Shown here one piece after another: positions 51,063 to 58,201 of a stretch of DNA of 59,105 bases. Position 1 is the stretch's first letter. Every line of letters begins with the position of its first letter. Origin of the DNA: an uncultured Rhodospirillales bacterium (GTDB lineage: Bacteria; Pseudomonadota; Alphaproteobacteria; Acetobacterales; Acetobacteraceae); contig CAIYMY010000081.1 of NCBI GenBank assembly GCA_903927465.1, positions 1 through 59,105 on the forward strand. Direction: 5' to 3'. Position numbers and translations under genes: made by a program. The notes beneath the pieces were generated by a model. That model searched no databases, had not been told where the DNA came from, and saw only the letters and a list, made by a program, of their open reading frames with translations.

Positions 51063-51458
51063 ATGTCCGTATCCTCGTCGTCTTTTGTCACCGCCCCGGA
51101 AGGCAGCCGCATCGAATTCCGCTTGCCGGCTGAGGAAAAGGCCATGCTCGCCCGCGCGGCGGCACTGATGAATATGGACCTGACCGCCTTCATCCTGCGC
51201 AAAATGCTGCCCGAAGCCCGCGCCGTGATCGAAAACGCCGAACGCCTGGCGCTTTCCGAACGCGATAGCCTGCGTGTTCTGGCGCTTTTGGAAAACCCGC
51301 CGGCACCCACGGACAAACTCCGCCGTGCTGCCAGAGCATTTTCAAGCCAAGTGGAATCACTTGGCGGCTCGGAAAATGCGATCAAACAAAGGCTTGGAGC
51401 GAGTCCCGTGAACGAAGGTGAACGGGCACGCTCCAAGGTTGCCCGTAACATAACGTGA
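51063..51458 (+). CDS. DUF1778-family antitoxin with a repeat-encoded C-terminal tail
   Basis: 131 residues. The ribbon-helix-helix start is SRIEFRLPAEEKAMLARAAA, MNMDLTAFILRKML, and the helix IENAERLALSERDSLRVLAL, ending with the normal LLENPPAPTDKLRRAARAF at about residue 93. Family members usually stop near here. The remaining ~38 residues (92-131, SSQVESLGGSENAIKQ onward) are encoded by two adjacent inverted-repeat structures (51336-51379 and 51393-51437). The stop overlaps the GNAT gene start (GTGA). This protein would bind the GNAT toxin and repress the shared promoter; whether the added tail changes that is unknown. Confidence 0.85.
   Translation: MSVSSSSFVTAPEGSRIEFRLPAEEKAMLARAAALMNMDLTAFILRKMLPEARAVIENAERLALSERDSLRVLALLENPPAPTDKLRRAARAFSSQVESLGGSENAIKQRLGASPVNEGERARSKVARNIT
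51336..51379 (+). repeat. Nested palindromic element inside the antitoxin gene end
   Basis: Outer arms GCATTTTC (51336-51343) and GAAAATGC (51372-51379) are perfect inverse complements, and inner arms GCCAAGTG (51346-51353) and CACTTGGC (51358-51365) are also perfect, with a GAAT loop. The pattern looks like an intergenic palindromic repeat that has entered the 3' end of a coding region. It encodes roughly antitoxin residues 92-106. I do not see a second copy in the window. Confidence 0.6.
51393..51437 (+). repeat. Second hairpin in the antitoxin tail, before the GNAT start
   Basis: CTTGGAGCG (51393-51401) pairs with CGCTCCAAG (51429-51437), nine perfect bases; inside it CCCGT and ACGGG give five more. 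It lies 18 bases before the GTG of the toxin gene, so it may also affect toxin translation. Sequence identity to the first element is not evident; the two may be halves of one inserted repeat. Confidence 0.45.
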
Positions 51459-52027
51459 GTACACCCTGGCGGGAGCAGCCGCTTTCCCGCAGCCATGACC
51501 GCAAGAGTTTTGATTGTGGCGAGCCAGCGCTGAATGAATTTTTGGCGCGCTATGCCCGGCAAAGCCATGAAAGTGGCGGCGCCAAGAGTTTTGTGGTGGT
51601 GGACCCTGCGGCACCGCAGAAAATCCTCGGCTATTACAGCCTCAGTGTCGGCGCGCTTGCCTATGCCCGCACGCCCGCGCTGCTGACCCGCGGTCTTGGA
51701 CGATATGAGGTGCCGGTATTTCGCCTCGGGCGTCTGGCCGTTGCGCGGGAATGGCAGGGACAGGGCATGGGCGGGGCGCTGCTGATCGCCGCCGGGCGGC
51801 GCTGCATCGCGGTGGCGCAAGAAGTTGGCGGGGTTGCGCTGCTGATTGACGCGAAATCGGACCGCGCCGCGCAATGGTATGAAGGATTTGGTGCGCTCCG
51901 CCTGGAAGACGCGCCGCTGTCGCTGGTTTTGCCACTCAGCACCATCGCGCAGGCGATGGCGGGGGCGTTTGCGGAGACCTTAAGGATGAGCAGGAAGTTT
52001 CCCTGTCAGGAATCACGTCGCCCTTGA
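51455..52027 (+). CDS. GNAT-family toxin (TacT-like)
   Basis: 190 residues from GTG 51455, overlapping the antitoxin stop. The TacT pattern is clear: SHDRKSFDCGEPALNEFLAR, QKILGYYSLSVGAL, VPVFRLGRLAVAREWQGQGM with the acetyl-CoA loop, ALLIDAKSDRAAQWYEGFGA with the conserved Tyr142, and the end LSLVLPLSTIAQAMA. Known relatives acetylate charged tRNA and halt translation. The C-terminus runs ~20 residues past the usual end (ETLRMSRKFPCQESRRP). The partner gene just upstream is a DUF1778 antitoxin. Confidence 0.88.
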   Translation: MSTPWREQPLSRSHDRKSFDCGEPALNEFLARYARQSHESGGAKSFVVVDPAAPQKILGYYSLSVGALAYARTPALLTRGLGRYEVPVFRLGRLAVAREWQGQGMGGALLIAAGRRCIAVAQEVGGVALLIDAKSDRAAQWYEGFGALRLEDAPLSLVLPLSTIAQAMAGAFAETLRMSRKFPCQESRRP

Positions 52028-52043
52028 ACGGCGCATCATTTTG

Positions 52044-52352
52044 ATGCAGATATACGGCATGCCAAATGCCACCCCTGCCGCCCGACCGGGCGTGACTGTC
52101 CGCCTCGAGCCCGAGGCTCACGCGCGCCTTCAGCAAATCGCCAAGGCCGAACATCGCTCGATCGCCGCGGTGCTGGAACTGCTTGTCGAACGCGAAATCC
52201 AGGCGCGCGATGATGCTGAGCGGGTGATCCGTGTGCATGTGGCGCCGGAACTCCAAGGCGAACCATTCGGCGATCCCGATCGGCGGCCGAACGAGAGCGA
52301 CAAGAGTTATGTTCGCCGCAAGAAGACCATCGACGCGTTGTTTGGCCGCTGA
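52044..52352 (+). CDS. Small ribbon-helix-helix-like protein, possible antitoxin
   Basis: 102 residues from ATG 52044 (ATG 52059 is also possible). A core like a ribbon-helix-helix DNA-binding unit is seen: GVTVRLEPEAHARLQQIAKA, EHRSIAAVLELLVEREIQAR. The second half is charged and probably flexible (GEPFGDPDRRPNESDKSYVR), as in antitoxins that fold on binding. It is 16 bases after the GNAT toxin gene and six bases before the next gene, so all four may be read together. The family is not recognised with certainty. Confidence 0.68.
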   Translation: MQIYGMPNATPAARPGVTVRLEPEAHARLQQIAKAEHRSIAAVLELLVEREIQARDDAERVIRVHVAPELQGEPFGDPDRRPNESDKSYVRRKKTIDALFGR

Positions 52353-52358
52353 GGCGGC

Positions 52359-52796
52359 GTGGCAGATTATCCAATCCCATCCGGATGCTTCGTCTGGACC
52401 ATGTTCCCATTCGGTCCGCCGGATCCGCCTGACCAGCCCGGGCCAGCGCGGCACATCGCCTATGTGCTCGCTACCGACAGCAAGCCAAAAGTGCCAAGGC
52501 TGCTCCTGGCCTACACAAGTTCGGGGCCGTGGCGCGGCGTCTCGGCTCGGCTGCCGCTGGGCGTGATGGAATTCGACGATGCTGCAGCGCGCGCAGTCGG
52601 TCAAAAACCGTTTCATATTGATTTGCGTTGCCTCGCGCAGGTGCCGCTGGCGAAGCGCTGGTTCCCTGACCTCAGCCAGACAGGCTTCGGCATTATCGGC
52701 ACAGCCGGTGCTAGGCTCCGCGAGCGGATCGATGTGATGCTGAGCGATCTGGTGACGCGCAACCGCGATCTGATTGAAATGCGCGGGCCACGGTAG
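52359..52796 (+). CDS. Unknown protein paired with the RHH-like gene, possible toxin
   Basis: 145 residues from GTG 52359, with GAGGCGGC before it. The front reads DYPIPSGCFVWTMFPFGPPD, PPDQPGPARHIAYVLATDS and PRLLLAYTSSGPWRG, a beta-rich stretch vaguely like the SH3-type barrel of PemK/MazF toxins (G-x-x-VW, P-x-RH, VLA). The rest includes LGVMEFDDAAARAVGQKPFH, LRCLAQVPLAKRWFPDL and RERIDVMLSDLVTRNRDLIE. I do not recognise the family and the toxin idea rests on context. It is convergent with the cupin gene. Confidence 0.65.
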   Translation: MADYPIPSGCFVWTMFPFGPPDPPDQPGPARHIAYVLATDSKPKVPRLLLAYTSSGPWRGVSARLPLGVMEFDDAAARAVGQKPFHIDLRCLAQVPLAKRWFPDLSQTGFGIIGTAGARLRERIDVMLSDLVTRNRDLIEMRGPR

Positions 52797-52806
52797 GCGA
52801 TGTAAT

Positions 52807-53124
52807 TCACACCGATCCTTTGCGCTCAACCACCAAAATACGCGCTGTACCAATCGGGTGGGCGACATGCTCATCACCGATATCGGCCACGAAAACATCC
52901 GTCGGCCCAAGCCGCACCGAATGTTCGGCCCCATTCAGCCGGTATTTCATCTCAACCGCGCCATCGAGAACGACGAACACCTCAGCCCCATCATTGACGT
53001 GCCAGATATAGGGCTGGTCGGTCCAATGCAGCCGTACCGTGGCGCCTTCAATTTCCGCGAAATCACGGGCACCCCAGGCACGGGTGGCGGTGAAGCTACG
53101 ATTATCCTGATAGATGTCAGGCAT
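52807..53124 (-). CDS. Small cupin-domain protein
   Basis: 105 residues, a single cupin barrel. The metal-site motifs appear as IWHVNDGAEVFVVLDGAVEM and, after the middle strand, PTDVFVADIGDEHVAHPIG. A His/Glu pair (IWHVNDGAEVF) could bind a metal, but the second His motif is weak. The function is unknown; small cupins of this size act as sugar or ligand sensors or as enzymes. It is separated from gpt by 27 bases and in the same orientation. Confidence 0.82.
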   Translation of the reverse strand: MPDIYQDNRSFTATRAWGARDFAEIEGATVRLHWTDQPYIWHVNDGAEVFVVLDGAVEMKYRLNGAEHSVRLGPTDVFVADIGDEHVAHPIGTARILVVERKGSV

Positions 53125-53151
53125 GGGTCTCTCCTGCGGCCTTCGCCACCC

Positions 53152-53628
53152 CTAATGCCCCATTGTCTTCGCAATCGGCGCAATGAATTGCGGCTCGGTA
53201 TCCCAGGGGAACAGGATCCAGGTATCCTGGCTCACTTCCGTAATGAATGTATCCACCATCGGCTTGCCGGCGGGCTTGGCATAGACGGTGGCGAAATGCG
53301 CCTTGGGCAGCAGGGCGCGCACCACGCGCGCTGTGGTGCCAGTATCCACCAGGTCATCCAAAAGCAGCCAGCCTTCGCCATCACCCGCCGCCTGGGGCAT
53401 TTTCACCACACGCGGCTCGCCCTTGGTTTCCTCATCATAAGTAAGGACCGAAACGGTTTCGATCAGCCGGCAATCTAATTCCCGCGCCACCACGGCGGCT
53501 GGGATCAGCCCGCCGCGAGTAATCGCCACCACGCCGCGCCAGGGGCCGCGTTCCAAAAGCCGCCAGGCCAGCACCTTCGCATCCCGATGCAATTGGTCCC
53601 AGGAAACCGTATAATATTTCTGCGCCAT
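53152..53628 (-). CDS. gpt: Xanthine-guanine phosphoribosyltransferase
   Basis: 158 residues from ATG 53628, one base overlapping the csaA stop. The PRPP-binding loop is [20 protein letters not shown], the front [20 protein letters not shown] and [20 protein letters not shown] is the Gpt pattern, and [16 protein letters not shown] is the C-terminal base-specific loop. It salvages xanthine and guanine as nucleotides in the cytoplasm. In this genome context it may be the drain for purine-ring compounds, but this is a general salvage gene. Confidence 0.94.
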   Translation of the reverse strand: MAQKYYTVSWDQLHRDAKVLAWRLLERGPWRGVVAITRGGLIPAAVVARELDCRLIETVSVLTYDEETKGEPRVVKMPQAAGDGEGWLLLDDLVDTGTTARVVRALLPKAHFATVYAKPAGKPMVDTFITEVSQDTWILFPWDTEPQFIAPIAKTMGH

Positions 53629-53969
53629 CAAAACATCCTTCCGCCATTCGGCACGCGTTGATCAGGGCTAAGCAGCACAACCGCGCCTGCCTCATCCGGC
53701 ATTCCCAGTACCAGAACCTCACTCATGAAGCCCGCAATGCGGCGTGGGGCGAAATTCACCACCGCCGCCACTTGCCGCCCTACCAGGGCTTCGGGCGTGT
53801 AATAGACCGTGAGCTGCGCCGAGGATCGCTTCACACCGATCTCTGGGCCGAAATCAATGCTGAGCTTGATGGCGGGCTTGCGCGCCTCCGGAAAGGGCTC
53901 AGCGGTCAGGATGGTGCCGACCCGGATATCTATCCGGTGAAATTCATCAAGGGTCGCTTCGGGTTCCAT
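53628..53969 (-). CDS. csaA: CsaA, tRNA-binding chaperone-like protein
   Basis: 113 residues, all one OB-fold tRNA-binding domain. The front [60 protein letters not shown] and [20 protein letters not shown] match Csa[16 protein letters not shown] is the expected end. CsaA dimers bind tRNA and assist protein export in Bacillus; the alphaproteobacterial role is not known. It is translated together with gpt. Confidence 0.93.
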   Translation of the reverse strand: MEPEATLDEFHRIDIRVGTILTAEPFPEARKPAIKLSIDFGPEIGVKRSSAQLTVYYTPEALVGRQVAAVVNFAPRRIAGFMSEVLVLGMPDEAGAVVLLSPDQRVPNGGRMF

Positions 53970-54090
53970 AACGGAGCTTTAATCCAGATTCGCCCATGGC
54001 GGAACCATCCCCGACCCGGCAGGGCTTTTCCCAGCGGGCCAGAGGGGGCATGAAGGGGATCGTAATTGCACCTGATGGAAGCCTTACCCG

Positions 54091-55695
54091 ATGCGTGATC
54101 TTCACCTTGCTGGCCGCAGCCCCGCCTATGGCACCCACGGCATGGCCGCAACCTCTATGCCCCAAGCCACTTTTGCCGCGCTTGAAATCCTGCGCGCCGG
54201 TGGCAATGCCATGGATGCGGCGATTGCCGCCTGCGCCGTGCAATGCGTGATTGAACCGGAATCAACCGGCATTGGCGGCGATTGCTTCTGCCTTTACGTG
54301 CCCGCCGGCAGCAGCACGGTTATTGCGCTGAATGGTTCTGGCCGCGCGCCGGCCGCTGCGACGCCCGAGGCACTGCGCGCCACCGGTGCGACCAAGATGG
54401 AAAATACCTCAGCCCATTCAGTCACGGTGCCGGGCGCGATTTCGGCTTGGGAATTGCTGAACCGCACCCATGGCAAGCTTGGGCTTGATCGCATCCTGCA
54501 AGCGGCGATCCATTATGCCGAAGAAGGCTTCCCCATCACACCGCGGGTTTCGGCGGATTGGGAAGGCTCGGTCGGGAAATTGCTGAAGCACCCGGCCTCC
54601 GCGCGGCGTTTCCTGACTAATGGCGCAGCACCCAAGCTCGGCACGCGCTTCCGTCAGCCGGAATTAGCGAAGACCTTGCGCGCCATTGCGGCACGCGGCG
54701 CGGCGGCTTTCTATCAGGGCGAAGTGGCGGCAGATATTGTGGCGACGCTGCGCGAAGCGGGCGGGCTGCATACGGAAGAAGATTTCGCCAATGGCCAAAG
54801 TGCGGCGGAATTCGTGTCCCCCATTTCCATCCCCTGGCGCGGGATGGAGGTCTATCAATGCCCGCCCAATGGGTCCGGCCTGCATGCGCTGCAAATCCTG
54901 GGCACGCTAGCCCATCTGCCAACGCCGGAAGGCGGGCCGCTTTCCGCCACGCGCTTGCATCGGCACATCGAAGCCGCGCGCATGGCCTATCGGGACCGTG
55001 ACGCTTTCCTGGCCGATCCAGCGCAGGTGAATGTGCCGGTAGAAAAGCTGCTGAATGCGGATTACCTGAAGCGCCTGGCGGGGCTGATCCGCGACGATGC
55101 CGCGCTGCCGGAATTGCCTGCGGCGGGTGAGAGCGATCTGAACAAGCACAAGGACACGGTCTATCTTTGCGTGGTGGATAAGGACGGCAATGCCTGTTCC
55201 TTTATCAATTCGCTGTTCGAGGGTTTTGGTTCCGGCATCCTTGCGGAAAAATCCGGCGTCATGCTGCAAAATCGCGGTTTTGGTTTCCGCTTGCAGGAAG
55301 GCCATCCGAATTGCATCGCGCCCAATAAGCGCCCGCTGCATACCATTATTCCCGGCATGGTGATGAAGAATGGCCGCGCCATCATGCCCTATGGCGTGAT
55401 GGGTGGGCGCTATCAGCCAACCGGGCACAGCTACTTCCTGACCAATCACTTTGAATTCGGGCTGGATGTGCAGGAAGCGATTGATCTGCCACGCCTGATG
55501 CCGCAGGACGGCAAGGTGCAGGTGGAACGCGGCTTTAGTGGTGCCGTAATTGATCAGCTGAACCGCCTTGGTCATGTGTGTGAAGGCATCGACAAGCCCC
55601 ATGGCGGCGGTCAGGCGATTTTCATTGACCATGAAAAGGGCTGCCTGGTGGGTGGGTCTGACCCGCGCAAGGATGGCTGCGCGATGGGGTATTGA
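54091..55695 (+). CDS. Gamma-glutamyltransferase family hydrolase
   Basis: 534 residues, of Ntn-hydrolase type. The N-terminal part has YGTHGMAATSMPQATFAALE, ILRAGGNAMDAAIAACAVQC and PESTGIGGDCFCLYVP. The autoprocessing nucleophile is the Thr in NKHKDTVYLCVVDKDGNACS, followed by FINSLFEGFGSGI and PLHTIIPGMVMKNGRAIMP. No signal peptide is visible, so it may stay in the cytoplasm, unlike classical GGT. Substrates may be glutathione, gamma-glutamyl compounds or other amides. It is followed by an amidase gene 45 bases downstream on the same strand. Confidence 0.92.
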   Translation: MRDLHLAGRSPAYGTHGMAATSMPQATFAALEILRAGGNAMDAAIAACAVQCVIEPESTGIGGDCFCLYVPAGSSTVIALNGSGRAPAAATPEALRATGATKMENTSAHSVTVPGAISAWELLNRTHGKLGLDRILQAAIHYAEEGFPITPRVSADWEGSVGKLLKHPASARRFLTNGAAPKLGTRFRQPELAKTLRAIAARGAAAFYQGEVAADIVATLREAGGLHTEEDFANGQSAAEFVSPISIPWRGMEVYQCPPNGSGLHALQILGTLAHLPTPEGGPLSATRLHRHIEAARMAYRDRDAFLADPAQVNVPVEKLLNADYLKRLAGLIRDDAALPELPAAGESDLNKHKDTVYLCVVDKDGNACSFINSLFEGFGSGILAEKSGVMLQNRGFGFRLQEGHPNCIAPNKRPLHTIIPGMVMKNGRAIMPYGVMGGRYQPTGHSYFLTNHFEFGLDVQEAIDLPRLMPQDGKVQVERGFSGAVIDQLNRLGHVCEGIDKPHGGGQAIFIDHEKGCLVGGSDPRKDGCAMGY

Positions 55696-55740
55696 TTTCC
55701 CGCATTCGAGCAATTTCAAGAAAAAGCTGAGGAAACGCCC

Positions 55741-57237
55741 ATGACCGAACCTTGTGACCTGACCGCCGTTGAAGCGCGCCGCCTGATCGGGCAGCGCAAG
55801 CTTTCGCCGGTTGAATTGCTGGAAAGCTGCCTGAAGCGCATCGGCGAGGTGAACCATGCTGTGAATGCCGTGGTCGCCTTGGATGAGGACCGCGCCCGCG
55901 CGGCGGCGAAGGAAGCCGAAGCCGCCGTGATGCGTGGCGATGAATTGGGCCCGCTGCATGGCCTGCCGATCGGCATCAAGGATCTGGAAGAAACCGAAGG
56001 GCTTCGCACCACCTATGGCAGCCCGATTTTTCGCGATTTCATCCCCGATGCGAATTGCGGCATGGTCACTAATCTGCGCGACAATGGCGCCATTATCACC
56101 GGCAAGACCAACACGCCGGAATTCGGCGCGGGGGCGAATACACGCAACGCTGTCTATGGCGTGACCGGCAATCCTTTCGATCCGATGAAATCCGCGGCTG
56201 GGTCTTCGGGCGGTTCAGGCGTGGCGCTGGCCACCAATATGTTCCCGATCTGCTCAGGTTCCGACACGGGCGGTTCCTTGCGCAACCCAGCCGCCTTCAA
56301 TGGCATTGTGGGCTATCGGCCATCGCCCGGTTTGGTGCCGTCCGAAAAGCGTGCCCATGGCTGGTCTGGCCTGCCGGTGCTTGGGCCTATGGCGCGCAAT
56401 GTGCCGGATGTCTGCCTGCTGCTGTCTGCCATGGCGTCTGATGATGGGCGCGATCCGCTCGCCTACACCTTGCATGATGGCTATGTGCGCGAAGAGCCGA
56501 GCCTTTACTTCCCCGTGCCGCGCTATGATTTGGCCAGCCTGCGCTTGGCCTTCAGCCCGGATTTCGGCATGGCGCCCACCGAAAACCACATTCGCGAGAT
56601 TTTCGCCGACCGCGCTGGCGCCATCGCGCCCATGTTCGGCGTGGCGGAAGCAGACCACCCGGATTGCACGGGCGGTGATGAAGCGTTTGAAGTGCTGCGC
56701 GCCGCGGGCTTCCTGACTTCCCACCTTGAGAAATGCCGCACGCGCCCGCAGGATGTTGGGCCCAATGTGCGGGCCAATGTCGAAGAGGGGCTGCGCTATA
56801 GCCTGGATGACTACGCCCGCGCGGCGGCGGCGCAGACCAAGATGTACCGCGCCTGGCAGGGGTTTTTCGCCGCGCATGATGTGTTGATTACGCCGGCCAT
56901 CACGATCTCCCCCCGGCTCTGGCGCGAACTCTACCCTGCCGAGATTGATGGCAAGCCGACACGGACCTACTTCCACTGGCTGGCGCTGGCCTATTACCCG
57001 ACGCTGTGCGGCCACCCGGCGATTTCCATCCCGATGGGGCTGGACCGCAACGGCATGCCCTTCGGCTTGCAGGTGGTGGGGCCGCGCGGCGGGGACCGGC
57101 TGGTGCTCGGCGTCGCGGCGGCGATTGAGGAAGCCTTTGCGGGCGATGCGGCCCGCTGCCGCCCGGTGCCGGATTTGGCGAAGCTGAGGGCTGCCAAGCC
57201 AGTGAAGGAAATGCCGGGCGCGGTGGGGTGGGATTGA
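55741..57237 (+). CDS. Amidase (amidase signature family), second copy
   Basis: 498 residues, GAGGAAACGCCC before the ATG. The catalytic triad is complete: Lys in LPIGIKDLEETEGLRTTYGS, Ser-cis-Ser in SAAGSSGGSGVALATNMFPI and the nucleophile loop CSGSDTGGSLRNPAAFNGIV (true TDTGGS-type SDTGGS). The C-terminal SIPMGLDRNGMPFGLQVVGP is normal. It is more canonical at the active site than the 46738-48120 copy. Operon with the gamma-glutamyltransferase gene suggests a shared amide or gamma-glutamyl substrate. Nothing more specific is visible. Confidence 0.93.
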   Translation: MTEPCDLTAVEARRLIGQRKLSPVELLESCLKRIGEVNHAVNAVVALDEDRARAAAKEAEAAVMRGDELGPLHGLPIGIKDLEETEGLRTTYGSPIFRDFIPDANCGMVTNLRDNGAIITGKTNTPEFGAGANTRNAVYGVTGNPFDPMKSAAGSSGGSGVALATNMFPICSGSDTGGSLRNPAAFNGIVGYRPSPGLVPSEKRAHGWSGLPVLGPMARNVPDVCLLLSAMASDDGRDPLAYTLHDGYVREEPSLYFPVPRYDLASLRLAFSPDFGMAPTENHIREIFADRAGAIAPMFGVAEADHPDCTGGDEAFEVLRAAGFLTSHLEKCRTRPQDVGPNVRANVEEGLRYSLDDYARAAAAQTKMYRAWQGFFAAHDVLITPAITISPRLWRELYPAEIDGKPTRTYFHWLALAYYPTLCGHPAISIPMGLDRNGMPFGLQVVGPRGGDRLVLGVAAAIEEAFAGDAARCRPVPDLAKLRAAKPVKEMPGAVGWD

Positions 57238-57250
57238 AAATCGCAGGGAG

Positions 57251-57300
57251 GGCGCTTTTTCAATCAAAACCCTTTGCGGCTTTGCCAAAAGGAAAGCGCC
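57251..57300 (+). repeat. Inverted repeat after the amidase gene
   Basis: GGCGCTTT (57251-57258) and AAAGCGCC (57293-57300) are perfect 8-base inverse complements, and inner CCTTT/AAAGG adds to the stem. It lies 13 bases after the amidase stop and may end the gamma-glutamyltransferase-amidase transcript, although no T-run follows. Confidence 0.35.
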
Positions 57301-57323
57301 AAGAGAAGGCATCTTTAGGCGCG

Positions 57324-57341
57324 CCAGCCCTTCGAGGCTGG
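57324..57341 (+). terminator. Short hairpin CCAGCC/GGCTGG
   Basis: CCAGCC (57324-57329) and GGCTGG (57336-57341) pair around a CTTCGA loop, a tight stable hairpin. No T-run follows, so it is at best a weak terminator or a remnant. Confidence 0.3.
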
Positions 57342-57805
57342 GGTATCTCAGCGTCCCTGATAACAGGCTTCGGCCCTTTTCGGGTCCCAGAGAAATCTTC
57401 TTTGATGAGACTGCCCAGAAGTTATGTCAGCTAAGAGCATTAGGCGAACATCTGATGAGTGTTCAGTTTTCACAAAATGAAAAAATCCTCTTATTGCGAA
57501 ACATGCTTTAGATATAAGAAATAGAGACAGTTCGTTTGACTTGGTAAATACAGCAAACTTGGCTGCTACTCTCAAAGATCAAGTTTTTATACTCGCTCTC
57601 TATTTGCCAAATTTCAATGCGAAATTGGCAATTGGGGAGCTATGGCGCAAACCCCTGATGGGCCAGGCGGCAGGCCTGGTGTGTCGGTCGGCTCATCACC
57701 TGGAAACGTCTTGAGGCGGATTAATTCGCGTCGAACTTGATATTGATCAATTCAGCCTCCAGCGCCCTTGCGTAGGTAAGTGCCACCCCTTGGGAGGAGG
57801 CTTCG

Positions 57806-58192
57806 ATGAAACTCTGCGATATTCTTGTACATGTTGATCAATCGCCGCGTGCGCTGCTGCGGCTTGATATCGCGGCTGAGCTGGCACGCCAGCATGGTGC
57901 GCATCTGACCGCGCTGCAGGTGATTGATGTCGCATCACCCGTGATGGCGATGGGCGATGGCGGCGGCGGTGCGGTGATTGCTGAATTGATGGAACAGATG
58001 CGCCAATCGGCCTTGGCTGCCGGCGTGAAGCTGAAGGTGGCTTTTGAAGCCGCGCTGGCGCGTGATGGCATTATGGGTGCGAATTTATTGGTGATGGGCG
58101 CCTATGTCCATTCGCGCTTGCGTGAATTCATCCTGGGCGGCGTGACACGCAGCCTCCTGCGCGAAATGACAGTCAGGCAAAGAAAATATTCG
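57806..58192 (+). pseudogene. Universal stress protein remnant, internally deleted and joined to the next gene
   Basis: ATG 57806 follows a strong GGGAGGAGG. The first ~80 residues resemble the front of a two-domain UspA protein (LCDILVHVDQSPRALLRLDI, AAELARQHGAHLTALQVIDV). Residue ~85 then runs straight into what is the very end of the second domain (GANLLVMGAYVHSRLREFIL, GGVTRSLLREMT), so the ~140-150 residues normally between are missing. The ATP-loop pattern G-x2-G-x9-G is damaged (GAYVH, Val for Gly at residue 101). The normal end after REMTV is absent: RQRKYS leads without a stop into the OmpA-like protein. It may be a pseudogene or part of a real fusion. Confidence 0.65.
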
Positions 58193-58201
58193 ATGGTACC
58201 G

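Larger units (their letters stand above)
57238..57805. other. 568-base non-coding stretch with AT-rich middle
   Basis: The first ~120 bases are normal in composition and hold two inverted repeats (57251-57300 and 57324-57341). From about 57390 to 57640 the sequence becomes clearly AT-rich, unlike everything around it, with no supported reading frame. A 32-codon frame (57642-57740) follows GGGGAG but has no support beyond that. Composition suggests a remnant of acquired or rearranged DNA at the junction before the UspA-OmpA chimera. Confidence 0.7.

Noticed and set aside
57348-57575. 75-codon minus-strand frame in the AT-rich stretch
   Set aside because: There is no ribosome-binding site or family resemblance, and AT-rich DNA easily gives such frames by chance.
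57642-57740. 32-codon plus-strand frame after GGGGAG
   Set aside because: It is Gly/Pro/Ser-rich and too short to support; the ribosome-binding site is only two bases from the ATG.
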